A stretch of 64,000 bases of DNA, taken from positions 1 to 64,000 of the forward strand of contig NZ_JANKMS010000006.1 in NCBI RefSeq assembly GCF_024649945.1, written 5' to 3'. Source of the DNA: Flavobacterium panacis. Lineage in GTDB: Bacteria; Bacteroidota; Bacteroidia; Flavobacteriales; Flavobacteriaceae. The stretch's first letter is position 1; every line of letters begins with the position of its first letter. The notes under the pieces are model-generated. The model worked only from the letters and a program-made list of their open reading frames with translations, did no database searches and was not told the DNA's origin. This document shows, in pieces, positions 17,536 through 26,818 of this stretch. The translations under genes were made by a program, and so were the position numbers.

Positions 17536-19959
17536 ATGCTAACTAAGAAAACATTACTACCCGTATTACTCTTTTCGTGTTTATCTGCAAGCAGTCAGAT
17601 ATCGTTTGGAGATTCTAAGAAAATTAACGACAACTGGAAATTCAATCTTCAGGAAACTCCCGAAGCTAAAAATACTGCTTTTGATGACAGTAAATGGCAA
17701 CAGGTAAACGTACCTCACGATTGGAGCGTAAAAGGACAGTTGAGTCCAACATTGGCAAGTTGTACAGGTTACCTTCCGGGTGGAATTGCTTGGTATAGAA
17801 AATCAATCAATATCCCGCAGAGCAAATCAGGTGAAAAAGTGTATTTATACTTTGAAGGAGTTTACAATAGAAGTGAAGTTTTTATCAACGGACACTCTTT
17901 AGGTAAACGTCCAAACGGATATATTTCTTTCGCTTATGATGCAACTGATTTTGTGAAATTTGGTGGAGAAAATACAATTTCTGTTCGTGTAGACCACAGC
18001 CAAAGTGCCGATTCAAGATGGTATACAGGTTCTGGAATCTACAGAAATGTTTGGTTGGTTTATGCAAATCCGGTTCATATTGCGCAATGGGGAGTTTATG
18101 CTTATCCTGAAGTGAATAAAGGAAACGGAACTTTGAATGTTGAGGTTGAGGTTGAAAATAAATCTAAAGGCAAATCAAGTGTAACTATTGTAAATGAGCT
18201 TTTCTCAAAAGACGGAAAATCAGTAGGAAAATCTTCTTCTAAAGTTGATGTTGCTGCGAATCAGAATGGAAAAATTTCAACAAAAATAAACATTAAGAAT
18301 CCAAAATTATGGGATTTAGAAAATCCGAATTTATACGAATTAAAAACGACTGTTTTACAAGATGGTAAAGAAATCGATAAAACGGTAACCCAAACAGGTT
18401 TCAGAAATTTCACTTTTGATCCGAACAATGGTTTTGCCCTTAACGGAAAATGGATGAAAATGAAAGGCGTTTGTCTGCACCATGACGCAGGAGTTTTAGG
18501 ATCTGCTGTTCCAAAAGAAGTTTGGAGAACCAGATTAAAAACATTGAAAGAAATTGGAGTAAATGCTATTCGTACTAGTCATAATCCACAAGCACCTGAA
18601 TTTTATGAGCTTTGCGATGAACTAGGATTATTGGTTTTAAACGAAGCATATGACGAGTGGGAATTCCCAAAACGTAAATGGTTAGAAGGCTGGAATTACG
18701 GAACACCTGGATTTGAAGGTTCATTTGATATTTTTGCTGATTGGGCAGAAAAAGACTTAGAAGATTTTGTACGTCGTGACAGAAACCATCTTTCTGTTTT
18801 TGGATGGAGTATTGGTAACGAAGTAGATTATCCAAACGATCCGTATTCTCATCCAGTTTTAGATCAAGGGAAAAACGGTTTCGGGCAAGCTGCTTATGGC
18901 GGTTACAAAAAAGATGCTCCAGATGCTATGCGTTTGGGAGCGATTGCAAAACGTTTGGTTGCAGCGGTTAAAAAGTACGACAAATCGCGTCCAACAACAG
19001 CTGGTTTAGCAGGAGTTGCCATGTCTAACGAAACAGAATATCCAGGAGCTTTAGATATTACAGGTTACAATTATACAGAAAGTAAATACAAATCGGATCA
19101 CGAGAAATATCCAAAAAGAGTCATTTACGGAAGTGAAAATGTTCACGACATGGAACCTTGGTTAGCTGTAAAAAACAACAAATTTATTTTTGGTCAGTTT
19201 CTTTGGACAGGAATTGATTATTTAGGAGAATCTGGTAGATGGCCTTCAAGAGGATTCTATTCTGGTTTAGTTGATTTTGCAGGAGTTATTAAACCTCGTG
19301 GTTATTTCCGTCAGTCATTATGGTCAGATAAACCAATGGCTTATTTAGGAACCTATCCGTTAACAAACGAGAAAGATGTTTCTAAAGATGCTTGGGCAAT
19401 TTGGAATTACGAAGCGGGACAAAAAATCCGTGTGGTTTGTTATACGAATGCTGCAAAAGCACGTTTAGAATTGAACGGAAAAACAGTTAGGGAAACTAAA
19501 TTGTATGATGAAAAAACAGGAATTATCTATTGGGATATTCCATTTGCTTCAGGAAAATTAGAAGTGATTGGATTAGACAAAAATGATAAAGAGGTAAGTC
19601 GTTATGCTATTAATTCTACACAACAGCCAGTTGAGTTGACTATTGCAGATAAAGATATTACAATCAGCAAAGACAAAGGAGTTGCTAAAATCATGGTTCA
19701 GGTAAAAGACCAAAACGGACTTCCAGTAATGCTTTCAGATAATGAAGTAACTTGTACCATTACTGGCGCAGGAACTTTATTAGGATTAGAAGCTGGAAAT
19801 AACAGCGACATGACAGACTATACAGATAATGTTCAGCGAGTTTTCCACGGACATATTGCAGCGTATATTCAGGCAAATGGAGATTCAACAGCACCAATAA
19901 AAGTGAAATTTACCAGTCAATGGTTAAAACCTGTGGAGGTTATGATCAATGTAAAATAG
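17536..19959 (+). CDS. GH2-family beta-galactosidase (PUL1)
   Basis: This 807-residue exported enzyme removes terminal beta-linked sugars, most likely beta-galactose. A signal peptide (LLPVLLFSCLSASSQ) is followed by the GH2 sugar-binding domain (VNVPHDW, GIAWYRK, YLYFEGVYNRSEVFING), an Ig-like domain, and a TIM barrel with acid/base E429 in WSIGNEVDY and nucleophile E534 in YGSENVHD. After the barrel come a DUF4982-like domain (WAIWNYEAGQKIRVVCYTN) and an Ig-like end (VAKIMVQVKDQNGLPVMLSD). HHDAGVLGSAV is typical of the Bacteroidota beta-galactosidase branch. A terminator hairpin follows at once, so this is probably the last gene of the first sus transcript. Confidence 0.88.
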   Translation: MLTKKTLLPVLLFSCLSASSQISFGDSKKINDNWKFNLQETPEAKNTAFDDSKWQQVNVPHDWSVKGQLSPTLASCTGYLPGGIAWYRKSINIPQSKSGEKVYLYFEGVYNRSEVFINGHSLGKRPNGYISFAYDATDFVKFGGENTISVRVDHSQSADSRWYTGSGIYRNVWLVYANPVHIAQWGVYAYPEVNKGNGTLNVEVEVENKSKGKSSVTIVNELFSKDGKSVGKSSSKVDVAANQNGKISTKINIKNPKLWDLENPNLYELKTTVLQDGKEIDKTVTQTGFRNFTFDPNNGFALNGKWMKMKGVCLHHDAGVLGSAVPKEVWRTRLKTLKEIGVNAIRTSHNPQAPEFYELCDELGLLVLNEAYDEWEFPKRKWLEGWNYGTPGFEGSFDIFADWAEKDLEDFVRRDRNHLSVFGWSIGNEVDYPNDPYSHPVLDQGKNGFGQAAYGGYKKDAPDAMRLGAIAKRLVAAVKKYDKSRPTTAGLAGVAMSNETEYPGALDITGYNYTESKYKSDHEKYPKRVIYGSENVHDMEPWLAVKNNKFIFGQFLWTGIDYLGESGRWPSRGFYSGLVDFAGVIKPRGYFRQSLWSDKPMAYLGTYPLTNEKDVSKDAWAIWNYEAGQKIRVVCYTNAAKARLELNGKTVRETKLYDEKTGIIYWDIPFASGKLEVIGLDKNDKEVSRYAINSTQQPVELTIADKDITISKDKGVAKIMVQVKDQNGLPVMLSDNEVTCTITGAGTLLGLEAGNNSDMTDYTDNVQRVFHGHIAAYIQANGDSTAPIKVKFTSQWLKPVEVMINVK

Positions 19960-19960
19960 A

Positions 19961-19987
19961 AAACGCCCCGCAAGGGGCTTTTCTTTA
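19961..19987 (+). terminator. Intrinsic terminator after the GH2 gene
   Basis: Two bases after the stop codon, GCCCC (19965-19969), GCAA loop and GGGGC (19974-19978) form a GC-rich stem followed by TTTTCTTT. An A run precedes the stem. It should end or weaken the transcript from the sus operon, separating it from GH27-GH51-GH43. Confidence 0.78.
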
Positions 19988-20166
19988 GTATATTATTGAA
20001 AAAAAAATATATGTAAATGTCACATCGAGACATCTGATATACAACCATTTTTGTACGAATATTCATAAAATAAATCATATTTAATCCTTTGAGAGATAAT
20101 AAAATCAATGAGATTAAATTTTTTCATTATATTTAAAGTGTAAAAAATACACATAACCACAAAACA

Positions 20167-21537
20167 ATGAAAATTACAAACTTACTCACTATGGCGATAG
20201 GAGCCTTTTTCCTATCAGCCGCATCTAATGCACAAACCAAAACATTTCAAAAAGAAGAATTTAAACAATGGGCTCAAACTCCGCCAATGGGCTGGAATAG
20301 CTGGGATTGTTACGGACCAACAGTTGAAGAACACGAAGTTAAAGCCAATGCTGATTATATGGCAAAGGAGCTGAAGAAATTCGGTTGGGAATATGTCGTA
20401 GTTGATATTCGATGGTTTGTTGAAAATGACAAAGCAGGAGGATACAACCAAAAAGATCCTCGTTATGTAATCGATCAGTACGGAAGATATTTACCGGCTG
20501 TTAACAGATTCCCTTCCGCAAAAGATGGTCAAGGTTTTAAACCTTTAGCTGATTACATTCACAAAAAAGGATTAAAATTCGGAATTCACATTATGCGTGG
20601 AATTCCTAAAAAAGCGGTTGAAGATAAACTGCCAATTAAAGGAACCAACGGAATTACTGCAGATCAAATTTACTCTACAGCATTACAATGCGAATGGTTG
20701 AGAGACAATTATACTGTTGTAGCAGATAAACCTGGAGCACAGGAATATTACAATTCTATTTTCGAATTATATGCACAATGGGGCGTAGATTTCATTAAAA
20801 TTGATGATTTATCAAGACCATATCACGAAGGTGAAATCAACTTAATCAGAAATGCGATTGATAAATGTGGACGTAAAATTGTTTTAAGTACTTCACCAGG
20901 AGAGACACCAATCACAGCAGCGCAGCATGTAAGCACACATGCCAATATGTGGCGTATGGTGGATGATGTTTGGGATACTTGGCCTCACATTACGCATTTA
21001 ATGGATGTGGCTCAAAAATGGTATCCGCACATCGCACCAGGAACTTGGCCAGATTGCGATATGATTCCGTTAGGGCGTATCTCTATCAGAGGAGAAAGAG
21101 GTGAAGATCGTATGACACGTTTAACAAAAGACGAACAATATACTTTAATTACATTTTTCAATATTTTCAAATCACCACTATTCTTTGGTGGCGATTTACC
21201 AAGTAATGATGCTTTTACTTTGTCATTATTAACAAACAAAGACGTTGTAAAAATGCATAATGAAAGTACAGCCGTAAAACAACTTTTTCAGAAAGATGGG
21301 AAGATTGCTGTAACTTCAAAAAATGCTAAAGATGGCAGTGTTTATCTGGCTTTGTTTAATATTTCAGATAAAGATTCACAAAAGGTTTCAGTCAACCTTT
21401 CTGATCTTGGAATTTCAGGTTCTGTTGAAGTTTTAAATATGTGGACAGGCACTAAATCAAAATTATCTTCTAAAGAAATAGAGGCAGATTTAAAACCACA
21501 TAGCTCAGTTTTATATCAGTTAAAAGGTAAAAAATAA
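20167..21537 (+). CDS. GH27-family alpha-galactosidase-like enzyme
   Basis: This 456-residue exported enzyme (signal peptide ending SAASNAQ) has the GH27 barrel start PPMGWNSWDCYG. Predicted nucleophile is D213 in FIKIDDLSRP and acid/base D267 in WRMVDDVWD. A C-terminal antiparallel beta domain follows (VYLALFNISDK). GH27 includes alpha-galactosidases and beta-L-arabinopyranosidases. The substrate-binding DDCW motif of classic alpha-galactosidases reads DIRW here (D80-I81-R82-W83), so specificity should not be assumed. It shares the TAATG junction with the GH51 gene. It begins a second operon after the terminator; the 207-base gap should hold a promoter, which I could not identify. Confidence 0.85.
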   Translation: MKITNLLTMAIGAFFLSAASNAQTKTFQKEEFKQWAQTPPMGWNSWDCYGPTVEEHEVKANADYMAKELKKFGWEYVVVDIRWFVENDKAGGYNQKDPRYVIDQYGRYLPAVNRFPSAKDGQGFKPLADYIHKKGLKFGIHIMRGIPKKAVEDKLPIKGTNGITADQIYSTALQCEWLRDNYTVVADKPGAQEYYNSIFELYAQWGVDFIKIDDLSRPYHEGEINLIRNAIDKCGRKIVLSTSPGETPITAAQHVSTHANMWRMVDDVWDTWPHITHLMDVAQKWYPHIAPGTWPDCDMIPLGRISIRGERGEDRMTRLTKDEQYTLITFFNIFKSPLFFGGDLPSNDAFTLSLLTNKDVVKMHNESTAVKQLFQKDGKIAVTSKNAKDGSVYLALFNISDKDSQKVSVNLSDLGISGSVEVLNMWTGTKSKLSSKEIEADLKPHSSVLYQLKGKK

Positions 21538-24095
21538 TGAAGAGGGTTTTAAAAAGTAAAATTTTGAATCTAATTTCAATTTTTACAGCTGTTTTTGTGT
21601 TTTCAGGATTTGCCCTGAAACCAAAAACAGAAAAGCCTGATAGCGTATATTTATTTGCTTATTCGACCTTAAAGAATAACGGAAAAAATGGACTTCATTT
21701 TGCCTGGAGTACCGATCAGAAAAACTGGTTTTCAATTGGCCCTGAATTTAGTTTTCTAAAATCAGATTTCGGAAGCTGGGGACCAACAGGAAAAAGCATG
21801 TCTGAACCTTTTTTGGTTCGTGACAATGCTGGAGTTTTTCACTGTTTTTGGAGTGTAAAAGATAATGTTTTTGCACATTCAGAAAGTAAAGATTTAGTCA
21901 ATTGGGGAAGGCAAAATTACATTCAAGGAATGAAGAATTTTGTTGGAAAAAGCCAAGATAAATCAGTTATTGAGAATGTTCAGGTTAGCTTAAAAGAGGG
22001 GCAATATGTGGTTCACTTTAGCGAAAGCGGAAAAAATTATTACAGTACTACCAAAGATTTTAAAAACTACAGTCCGTCAGTGCTTGATGCAAATGGTTCT
22101 TCTTTAAAATTGAGAAACGAAATTATTTTACAAGGAGAAGTTTTGCAAGGAACTTTGTTCAAAGTAGACTGGAATCTGGTTGAAAATATGACCAGAAATA
22201 TGGAGTCGGTAAAGTTTAGAGATAAAAGAGACAATACTTCTCCAAAAAGCGACAGTTTATTATTTGTTGGTTTAAAACCTGTGAAAGCAGCCATTAAAAT
22301 TGACGGCAAACAGTCTAAAAAAATCAGTAATATGTTGACTGGAGTTTTCTTTGAAGACATCAATTATGCTGCAGATGGAGGTTTGTATGGTGAATTGATT
22401 CAGAATCGTGATTTCGAATATGCGCTTCACGACAAGAAAGAGAGAGACGAAAAATGGAATGCGACAATGGCATGGAGTGGTGATTTTAAAATCGCAAAAG
22501 AAAATCCAATTCACGTTAATAATCCTAATTATGCAGTTATTTCTAAGGGAAGTATCAGTAATTCCGGCTTTGATGGTATTGCTGTAAAAGCGAATGAAAA
22601 ATACGATTTTACTGTTTTTGCGAAAGGAACAAAAGCTGTTGTTCGTCTGAAATCGGCAAGCGGAGAAACTTTAGCGGAAGCGAAATTTACGCCATCAGCT
22701 TCATGGAAGAAATATAGTGCCGTTTTGAAAGCTTCAAAAACGGTAAAAGACGCTCATTTAGAAATTAGTACAGACGGAGAAACGGCAGTTGATATGGTTT
22801 CGCTTTTTCCACAAAAAACATTTAAAGGACGCAAAAATGGATTACGTTTAGATCTTGCAGATGCGATAGCAGATATGCATCCTAAATTTGTTCGTTTTCC
22901 TGGAGGATGTGTAGCACATGGTGATGGATTACACAATATCTACAAATGGAAAAATACAATTGGACCACTTGAAAGCCGTATTCCGATGCGAAATATTTGG
23001 GGTTATCACCAGTCAATGGGATTGGGATATTTCGAATATTTTCAGTTTTGTGAAGATTTAGGCGCTGAGGCTGTTCCAGTTTTAGCGGCTGGAGTTCCGT
23101 GTCAGAATTCATCTGACGGTGGTTCTGGACAACAATTCGGAATTCCAATGGAAGAGATGGACGAATACGTTCAGGATGTTTTAGATCTGATTGAATATGC
23201 CAATGGAAGCGTAAATACCGTTTGGGGTAAAAAACGTGCAGAAGCGGGTCATCCAAAACCTTTCAATTTAAAATATGTCGGAATCGGAAATGAAGATTTA
23301 ATCAGCGATGTTTTTGAAGAACGTTACCGAATGATTGTAAAAGCGGTACAGCAAAAATATCCTGAAATTATTGTTATTGGAACTGTAGGGCCATTTTTTG
23401 AAGGAACAGATTATAATGAAGGTTGGAGAATTGCAGATGATTTGAAACTGCCAATTGTAGACGAACATTATTATCAATCGCCAGGCTGGTTTATCAATAA
23501 TCAGAATTTTTATGATAGTTATGATCGTTCAAAATCTAAAGTTTACTTAGGAGAATACGCTTCTCGCGGAAATAAATTTTATAATGCTTTAGCTGAAGCG
23601 CTATATCTTACGGGAGTTGAACGTAATGGAGATGTTGTAACTATGGCTTCTTATGCGCCATTATTGGCACGAGAAAAACATACACAATGGAATCCGGATT
23701 TGATTTATTTTAATGGAGATGAGATCAAACCAACAGTGAATTATTTTGTACAAAAACTGTATGGTCAAAATCCAGGAAATCATTATATAGAAAGTGTTGT
23801 AAAACTTTCAGATCCTAATGATGAAGTACAAAAACGTGTCGCAATTTCAGTTGTAAAAGATGAAGCTTCAGGAGATTTGATTCTTAAGTTGGTAAATGCT
23901 CTTCCTGTTTCAGTAGAACCTACAATAGACTTTGCTGATCTTTCTACAACAGCAAATGTCACTTACACTGTTTTATCAGGAAATCCCGAACTTACAACGG
24001 CAAGACCTGTAACTCAAAAGTTGTCGGTTGCAGAGGCATTTTCTAAAGAATTGCCACCTTATACTTTTGTTGTAATGCGTATTAAAACAAAATAA
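21537..24095 (+). CDS. GH51-type alpha-L-arabinofuranosidase with N-terminal GH43-like propeller fragment
   Basis: This 852-residue exported protein would release L-arabinofuranose. Residues about 35-200 resemble blades of a GH43 five-bladed propeller (LFAYSTLKNNGKNGLHFAWS, MSEPFLVRDNAGVFHCFWS). A linker leads into the GH51 part: MLTGVFFEDINYAADGGLYG near 270, a CBM-like jelly roll (about 310-420), then the TIM barrel with FVRFPGGCVAHG, acid/base E586 in GIGNEDL and nucleophile E673 in VYLGEYASRG. The C-terminal beta-sandwich ends PYTFVVMRIK. The N-terminal fragment is too short for a complete propeller and its catalytic triad is not evident, so it is probably a binding or structural module. 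Start and upstream stop overlap by one base. Confidence 0.88.
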   Translation: MKRVLKSKILNLISIFTAVFVFSGFALKPKTEKPDSVYLFAYSTLKNNGKNGLHFAWSTDQKNWFSIGPEFSFLKSDFGSWGPTGKSMSEPFLVRDNAGVFHCFWSVKDNVFAHSESKDLVNWGRQNYIQGMKNFVGKSQDKSVIENVQVSLKEGQYVVHFSESGKNYYSTTKDFKNYSPSVLDANGSSLKLRNEIILQGEVLQGTLFKVDWNLVENMTRNMESVKFRDKRDNTSPKSDSLLFVGLKPVKAAIKIDGKQSKKISNMLTGVFFEDINYAADGGLYGELIQNRDFEYALHDKKERDEKWNATMAWSGDFKIAKENPIHVNNPNYAVISKGSISNSGFDGIAVKANEKYDFTVFAKGTKAVVRLKSASGETLAEAKFTPSASWKKYSAVLKASKTVKDAHLEISTDGETAVDMVSLFPQKTFKGRKNGLRLDLADAIADMHPKFVRFPGGCVAHGDGLHNIYKWKNTIGPLESRIPMRNIWGYHQSMGLGYFEYFQFCEDLGAEAVPVLAAGVPCQNSSDGGSGQQFGIPMEEMDEYVQDVLDLIEYANGSVNTVWGKKRAEAGHPKPFNLKYVGIGNEDLISDVFEERYRMIVKAVQQKYPEIIVIGTVGPFFEGTDYNEGWRIADDLKLPIVDEHYYQSPGWFINNQNFYDSYDRSKSKVYLGEYASRGNKFYNALAEALYLTGVERNGDVVTMASYAPLLAREKHTQWNPDLIYFNGDEIKPTVNYFVQKLYGQNPGNHYIESVVKLSDPNDEVQKRVAISVVKDEASGDLILKLVNALPVSVEPTIDFADLSTTANVTYTVLSGNPELTTARPVTQKLSVAEAFSKELPPYTFVVMRIKTK

Positions 24096-24131
24096 ACTGC
24101 TAGGAATTGCAGTATAAAAAAATAAGAAAGA

Positions 24132-26066
24132 ATGAAAAAATTACAATTAAGCATTGTTGCACTGTTATCCTTTTTGAATGTTGTGCAGGCTCAGAATACA
24201 GGCGGAGTTCCGCCAGTTATCGCAGAAAAAGATTTGACAGCTTATTTATTTGTTTATTTCATTGGAAATAAAGTAGAAGAAGAAGCGGTTAATTATGCAG
24301 TAAGTACTGATGGATATCATTATTATGCCCTTAATAACAATAAACCTATTTTAGACAGTAAAGCCATCAGTTCGACTGGAGGAGTTCGTGATCCACATAT
24401 ATTACGTGGTGAAGACGGCAAAACATTTTATATGGTTTTGACTGATATGACTTCTTCAAAAGGTTGGGACAGTAATCGTGCAATGGTTTTATTAAAAAGT
24501 ACCGATTTAGTAAACTGGAAAAGCAGTATCGTAAATATTCAAACAACATTTCCAGGAAACGAAAATCTAAAACGTGTTTGGGCACCACAGACAATTTACG
24601 ATGCCAAAGCAGGTAAATACATGATTTACTTTAGTATGCAGCACACTGGAGGTCCAGATAAAATTTACTACGCTTACGCGAATAAAGATTTCACAGCCTT
24701 AGAAGGTGAACCGAAATTATTGTTCGTTCCAAAGTCTGGTAACGCTTGTATTGATGGTGACATTATCGAAAAAAATGGAGAATACCACCTTTTTTACAAA
24801 ACAGAAACCAATACGCCTGGAATCAAAGTGGCAGTTACAAAAGATTTGACTTCTGGAAATTGGGTTGAAAATGACCATTATCTGCAACAGACAAAAGATG
24901 GAGTAGAAGGTTCTAGTGTTTTTAAACTCAACAATTCAGATGAGTATATCCTTATGTACGATGTTTATACAAAAGGAAGATATCAGTTTACGAAAACAAA
25001 AGACTTAGAAAATTTCAAGGTTATTGACCAAGATATTTCAATGGATTTTAATCCGCGTCACGGAACTATTTTGCCGATAACTCGTTCAGAATTAACTAGA
25101 ATTACAAACAAATGGGGAACGCCTGCAAAACTTTCAAAAATAAATCACAATCCGGTTTTAGAAGGATATTATGCAGATCCTGAAATTCTATATTCAAACA
25201 AAACTAAAAAATATTATATCTATCCAACAAGTGACGGATTTGATAGTTGGTCAGGTTATTATTTCAAAACGTTTTCTTCTGATAATTTAGTAGATTGGAA
25301 AGACGAAGGTATAATTCTAGATCTTAAAAAAGACGTTCCGTGGGGAAATAGAAATGCTTGGGCGCCTTGTATCGTGGAGAAAAAGATAAAAGGAAAGTAT
25401 AAATATTTCTACTATTTTACTGCTGCTCAAAAAGTAGGAGTTGCCGTTTCAGATAATCCAACAGGACCTTTTAAAGACAGTGGAAAAGCAATTGTAGCTT
25501 CAAGACCAGAAGGAATAAAAGACGGACAAGAAATTGATCCAGATGTTTTTACAGATCCAAAAACAGGAAAAAGTTATTTGTATTGGGGAAATATGTATAT
25601 GGGAGTTGCCGAGTTAAATCCAGATATGGTTTCTTTAAAACCTGGAACTCAAAAGGTAATTGCTGTAAATAATTCATTCCGCGAAGGAACTTATGTAATC
25701 TACAGAAACGGAAAATACTATTTCTTTTGGAGCGAAGACGATACTAGAAGTCCGAAATACAAAGTGAGATACGGAATATCAGATTCACCAACAGGACCAC
25801 TTCAAATTCCAGAAAACAATATCATAATTCAAGGAAAACCAGAGGAAGGAATTTATGCAACAGGACATAACTCAGTTTTACAAATTCCAAATAAAGATGA
25901 ATGGTACATCACATATCACAGATTCTCTTATCCAACCGGAATCAAAATGGGTCAAGCTGGAGGTTTTCACCGTGAAGTTTGCATGGATAAATTAGAATTT
26001 AATGCAGACGGAACGATCAAACAAGTTGTTCCAACTCATGCTGGAATTGAAGCTTTGAAAAAATAA
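24132..26066 (+). CDS. Double-domain GH43-family glycoside hydrolase
   Basis: This 644-residue exported protein (signal peptide ending LNVVQAQ) carries two propeller domains. Domain 1 (about 30-320) has GVRDPHIL with D87, RVWAPQTIYD and DGDIIEKNGEYHLFYKTE. Domain 2 (about 335-640) has GYYADPEILY with D349, RNAWAPCIVEK, EIDPDVFTDP and FREGTYVIYRNGKYYFFWSE, the GH43 pattern of a catalytic base, a pKa-tuning Asp and an acid. Both seem to retain an N-terminal Asp, so two activities are possible. Arabinofuranosidase, beta-xylosidase and galactan exo-hydrolase activities all occur in GH43; the neighbours favour arabinose or galactose removal. It ends PUL1 and is followed by a strong terminator. Confidence 0.88.
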   Translation: MKKLQLSIVALLSFLNVVQAQNTGGVPPVIAEKDLTAYLFVYFIGNKVEEEAVNYAVSTDGYHYYALNNNKPILDSKAISSTGGVRDPHILRGEDGKTFYMVLTDMTSSKGWDSNRAMVLLKSTDLVNWKSSIVNIQTTFPGNENLKRVWAPQTIYDAKAGKYMIYFSMQHTGGPDKIYYAYANKDFTALEGEPKLLFVPKSGNACIDGDIIEKNGEYHLFYKTETNTPGIKVAVTKDLTSGNWVENDHYLQQTKDGVEGSSVFKLNNSDEYILMYDVYTKGRYQFTKTKDLENFKVIDQDISMDFNPRHGTILPITRSELTRITNKWGTPAKLSKINHNPVLEGYYADPEILYSNKTKKYYIYPTSDGFDSWSGYYFKTFSSDNLVDWKDEGIILDLKKDVPWGNRNAWAPCIVEKKIKGKYKYFYYFTAAQKVGVAVSDNPTGPFKDSGKAIVASRPEGIKDGQEIDPDVFTDPKTGKSYLYWGNMYMGVAELNPDMVSLKPGTQKVIAVNNSFREGTYVIYRNGKYYFFWSEDDTRSPKYKVRYGISDSPTGPLQIPENNIIIQGKPEEGIYATGHNSVLQIPNKDEWYITYHRFSYPTGIKMGQAGGFHREVCMDKLEFNADGTIKQVVPTHAGIEALKK

Positions 26067-26087
26067 TTTTTAGATTTAATTTTCAAT

Positions 26088-26126
26088 AAAAAAGCGGTTT
26101 CTATTAATTTAGAAACCGCTTTTTTT
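26088..26126. terminator. Bidirectional terminator at the end of PUL1
   Basis: A 15-base perfect stem has arms at 26088-26102 and 26111-26125 (core AGCGGTTTCT/AGAAACCGCT), an 8-base loop, an A run before and a T run after. It therefore works on both strands and serves the convergent GH43 gene and DUF1508 gene. Confidence 0.92.
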
Positions 26127-26144
26127 ATAATTATAAAAGTTTTT

Positions 26145-26477
26145 TTAAGAAGTCTGATCGTCAATAGTAGCGTCAGGAGCATTTTTCTTTACAGATTCAA
26201 TTCCGTTTTCTCTTGCTGCAACACTTTCGTACATTTCGCTTGAACCAATAATTTGACCATTTCCAGCTTTTAAATTGAAATAAGGTTTTCCATTTTTAGC
26301 TTCTTTTCTGTCGTAACGATTATCGTCAACTGCATTAGTTTTTACAGATTCAATACCATTATTACATGCCGCTTTTGTAGTGTAGCCTTCGCTTGTTAAA
26401 ATGGTCTGACCATTACCAGCTTTTAAATTAAATTGAAACTCTCCGTTGGCTCTAGTAGTAATTACAAATTTTCCCAT
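26145..26477 (-). CDS. YegP-like DUF1508 protein, two repeats
   Basis: This 110-residue soluble protein consists of two tandem copies of the DUF1508 fold. Copy 1 (about 1-50) has GEFQFNLKAGNGQTILTSEGY and NGIESVKTNA; copy 2 (about 58-108) has GKPYFNLKAGNGQIIGSSEMY and NGIESVKKNA. YegP-type proteins are small, widespread and of uncertain function, often linked to stress. It shares the bidirectional terminator with PUL1 but is not part of it. Family call is firm; function unknown. Confidence 0.92.
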   Translation of the reverse strand: MGKFVITTRANGEFQFNLKAGNGQTILTSEGYTTKAACNNGIESVKTNAVDDNRYDRKEAKNGKPYFNLKAGNGQIIGSSEMYESVAARENGIESVKKNAPDATIDDQTS

Positions 26478-26818
26478 GTAGTTTATTTTTAAGATTAGGT
26501 AATAATAATTTTGCTATTGATAAAAATACAAAACTTGGTAATATAAATCATACATCAGTATGAAAAAATGATTATCTTAAGAATAAAAAATATACTATAA
26601 TTCGTTGGATCAAATAGATTTAAGTAGTTTTTTAAATAAGATCTAATTTGATCTGCTGAAATCTTTTATAAATCTGCGTGAAACACTTTTTTACGTATCG
26701 ATTTTTTCACGCAGATTAAAAAGGATAAAAGCAGATTTATACAGATTTTTAATCTACTTATTTTAAAATAGTAATTTCTCAAATCGTTTAGACATTAAAA
26801 TCTAAAATCTGAAGTTAT
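26478..26818. repeat. Intergenic region with AATCTGCGTGAA palindrome
   Basis: No gene is seen in these 341 bases. AATCTGCGTGAA at 26671-26682 and its complement TTCACGCAGATT at 26706-26717 form a hairpin. They are surrounded by further AGATTT/AAATCT words up to about 26752 (AAGCAGATTTATACAGATTT). This is the AATCTGCG repeat family that recurs at 42300-42780, 53575 and 58288. The remainder is AT-rich without visible signals. Confidence 0.75.

Noticed and set aside
22882..23256. 124-codon minus-strand frame
   Set aside because: Antisense shadow of the GH51 catalytic domain, with no independent support.
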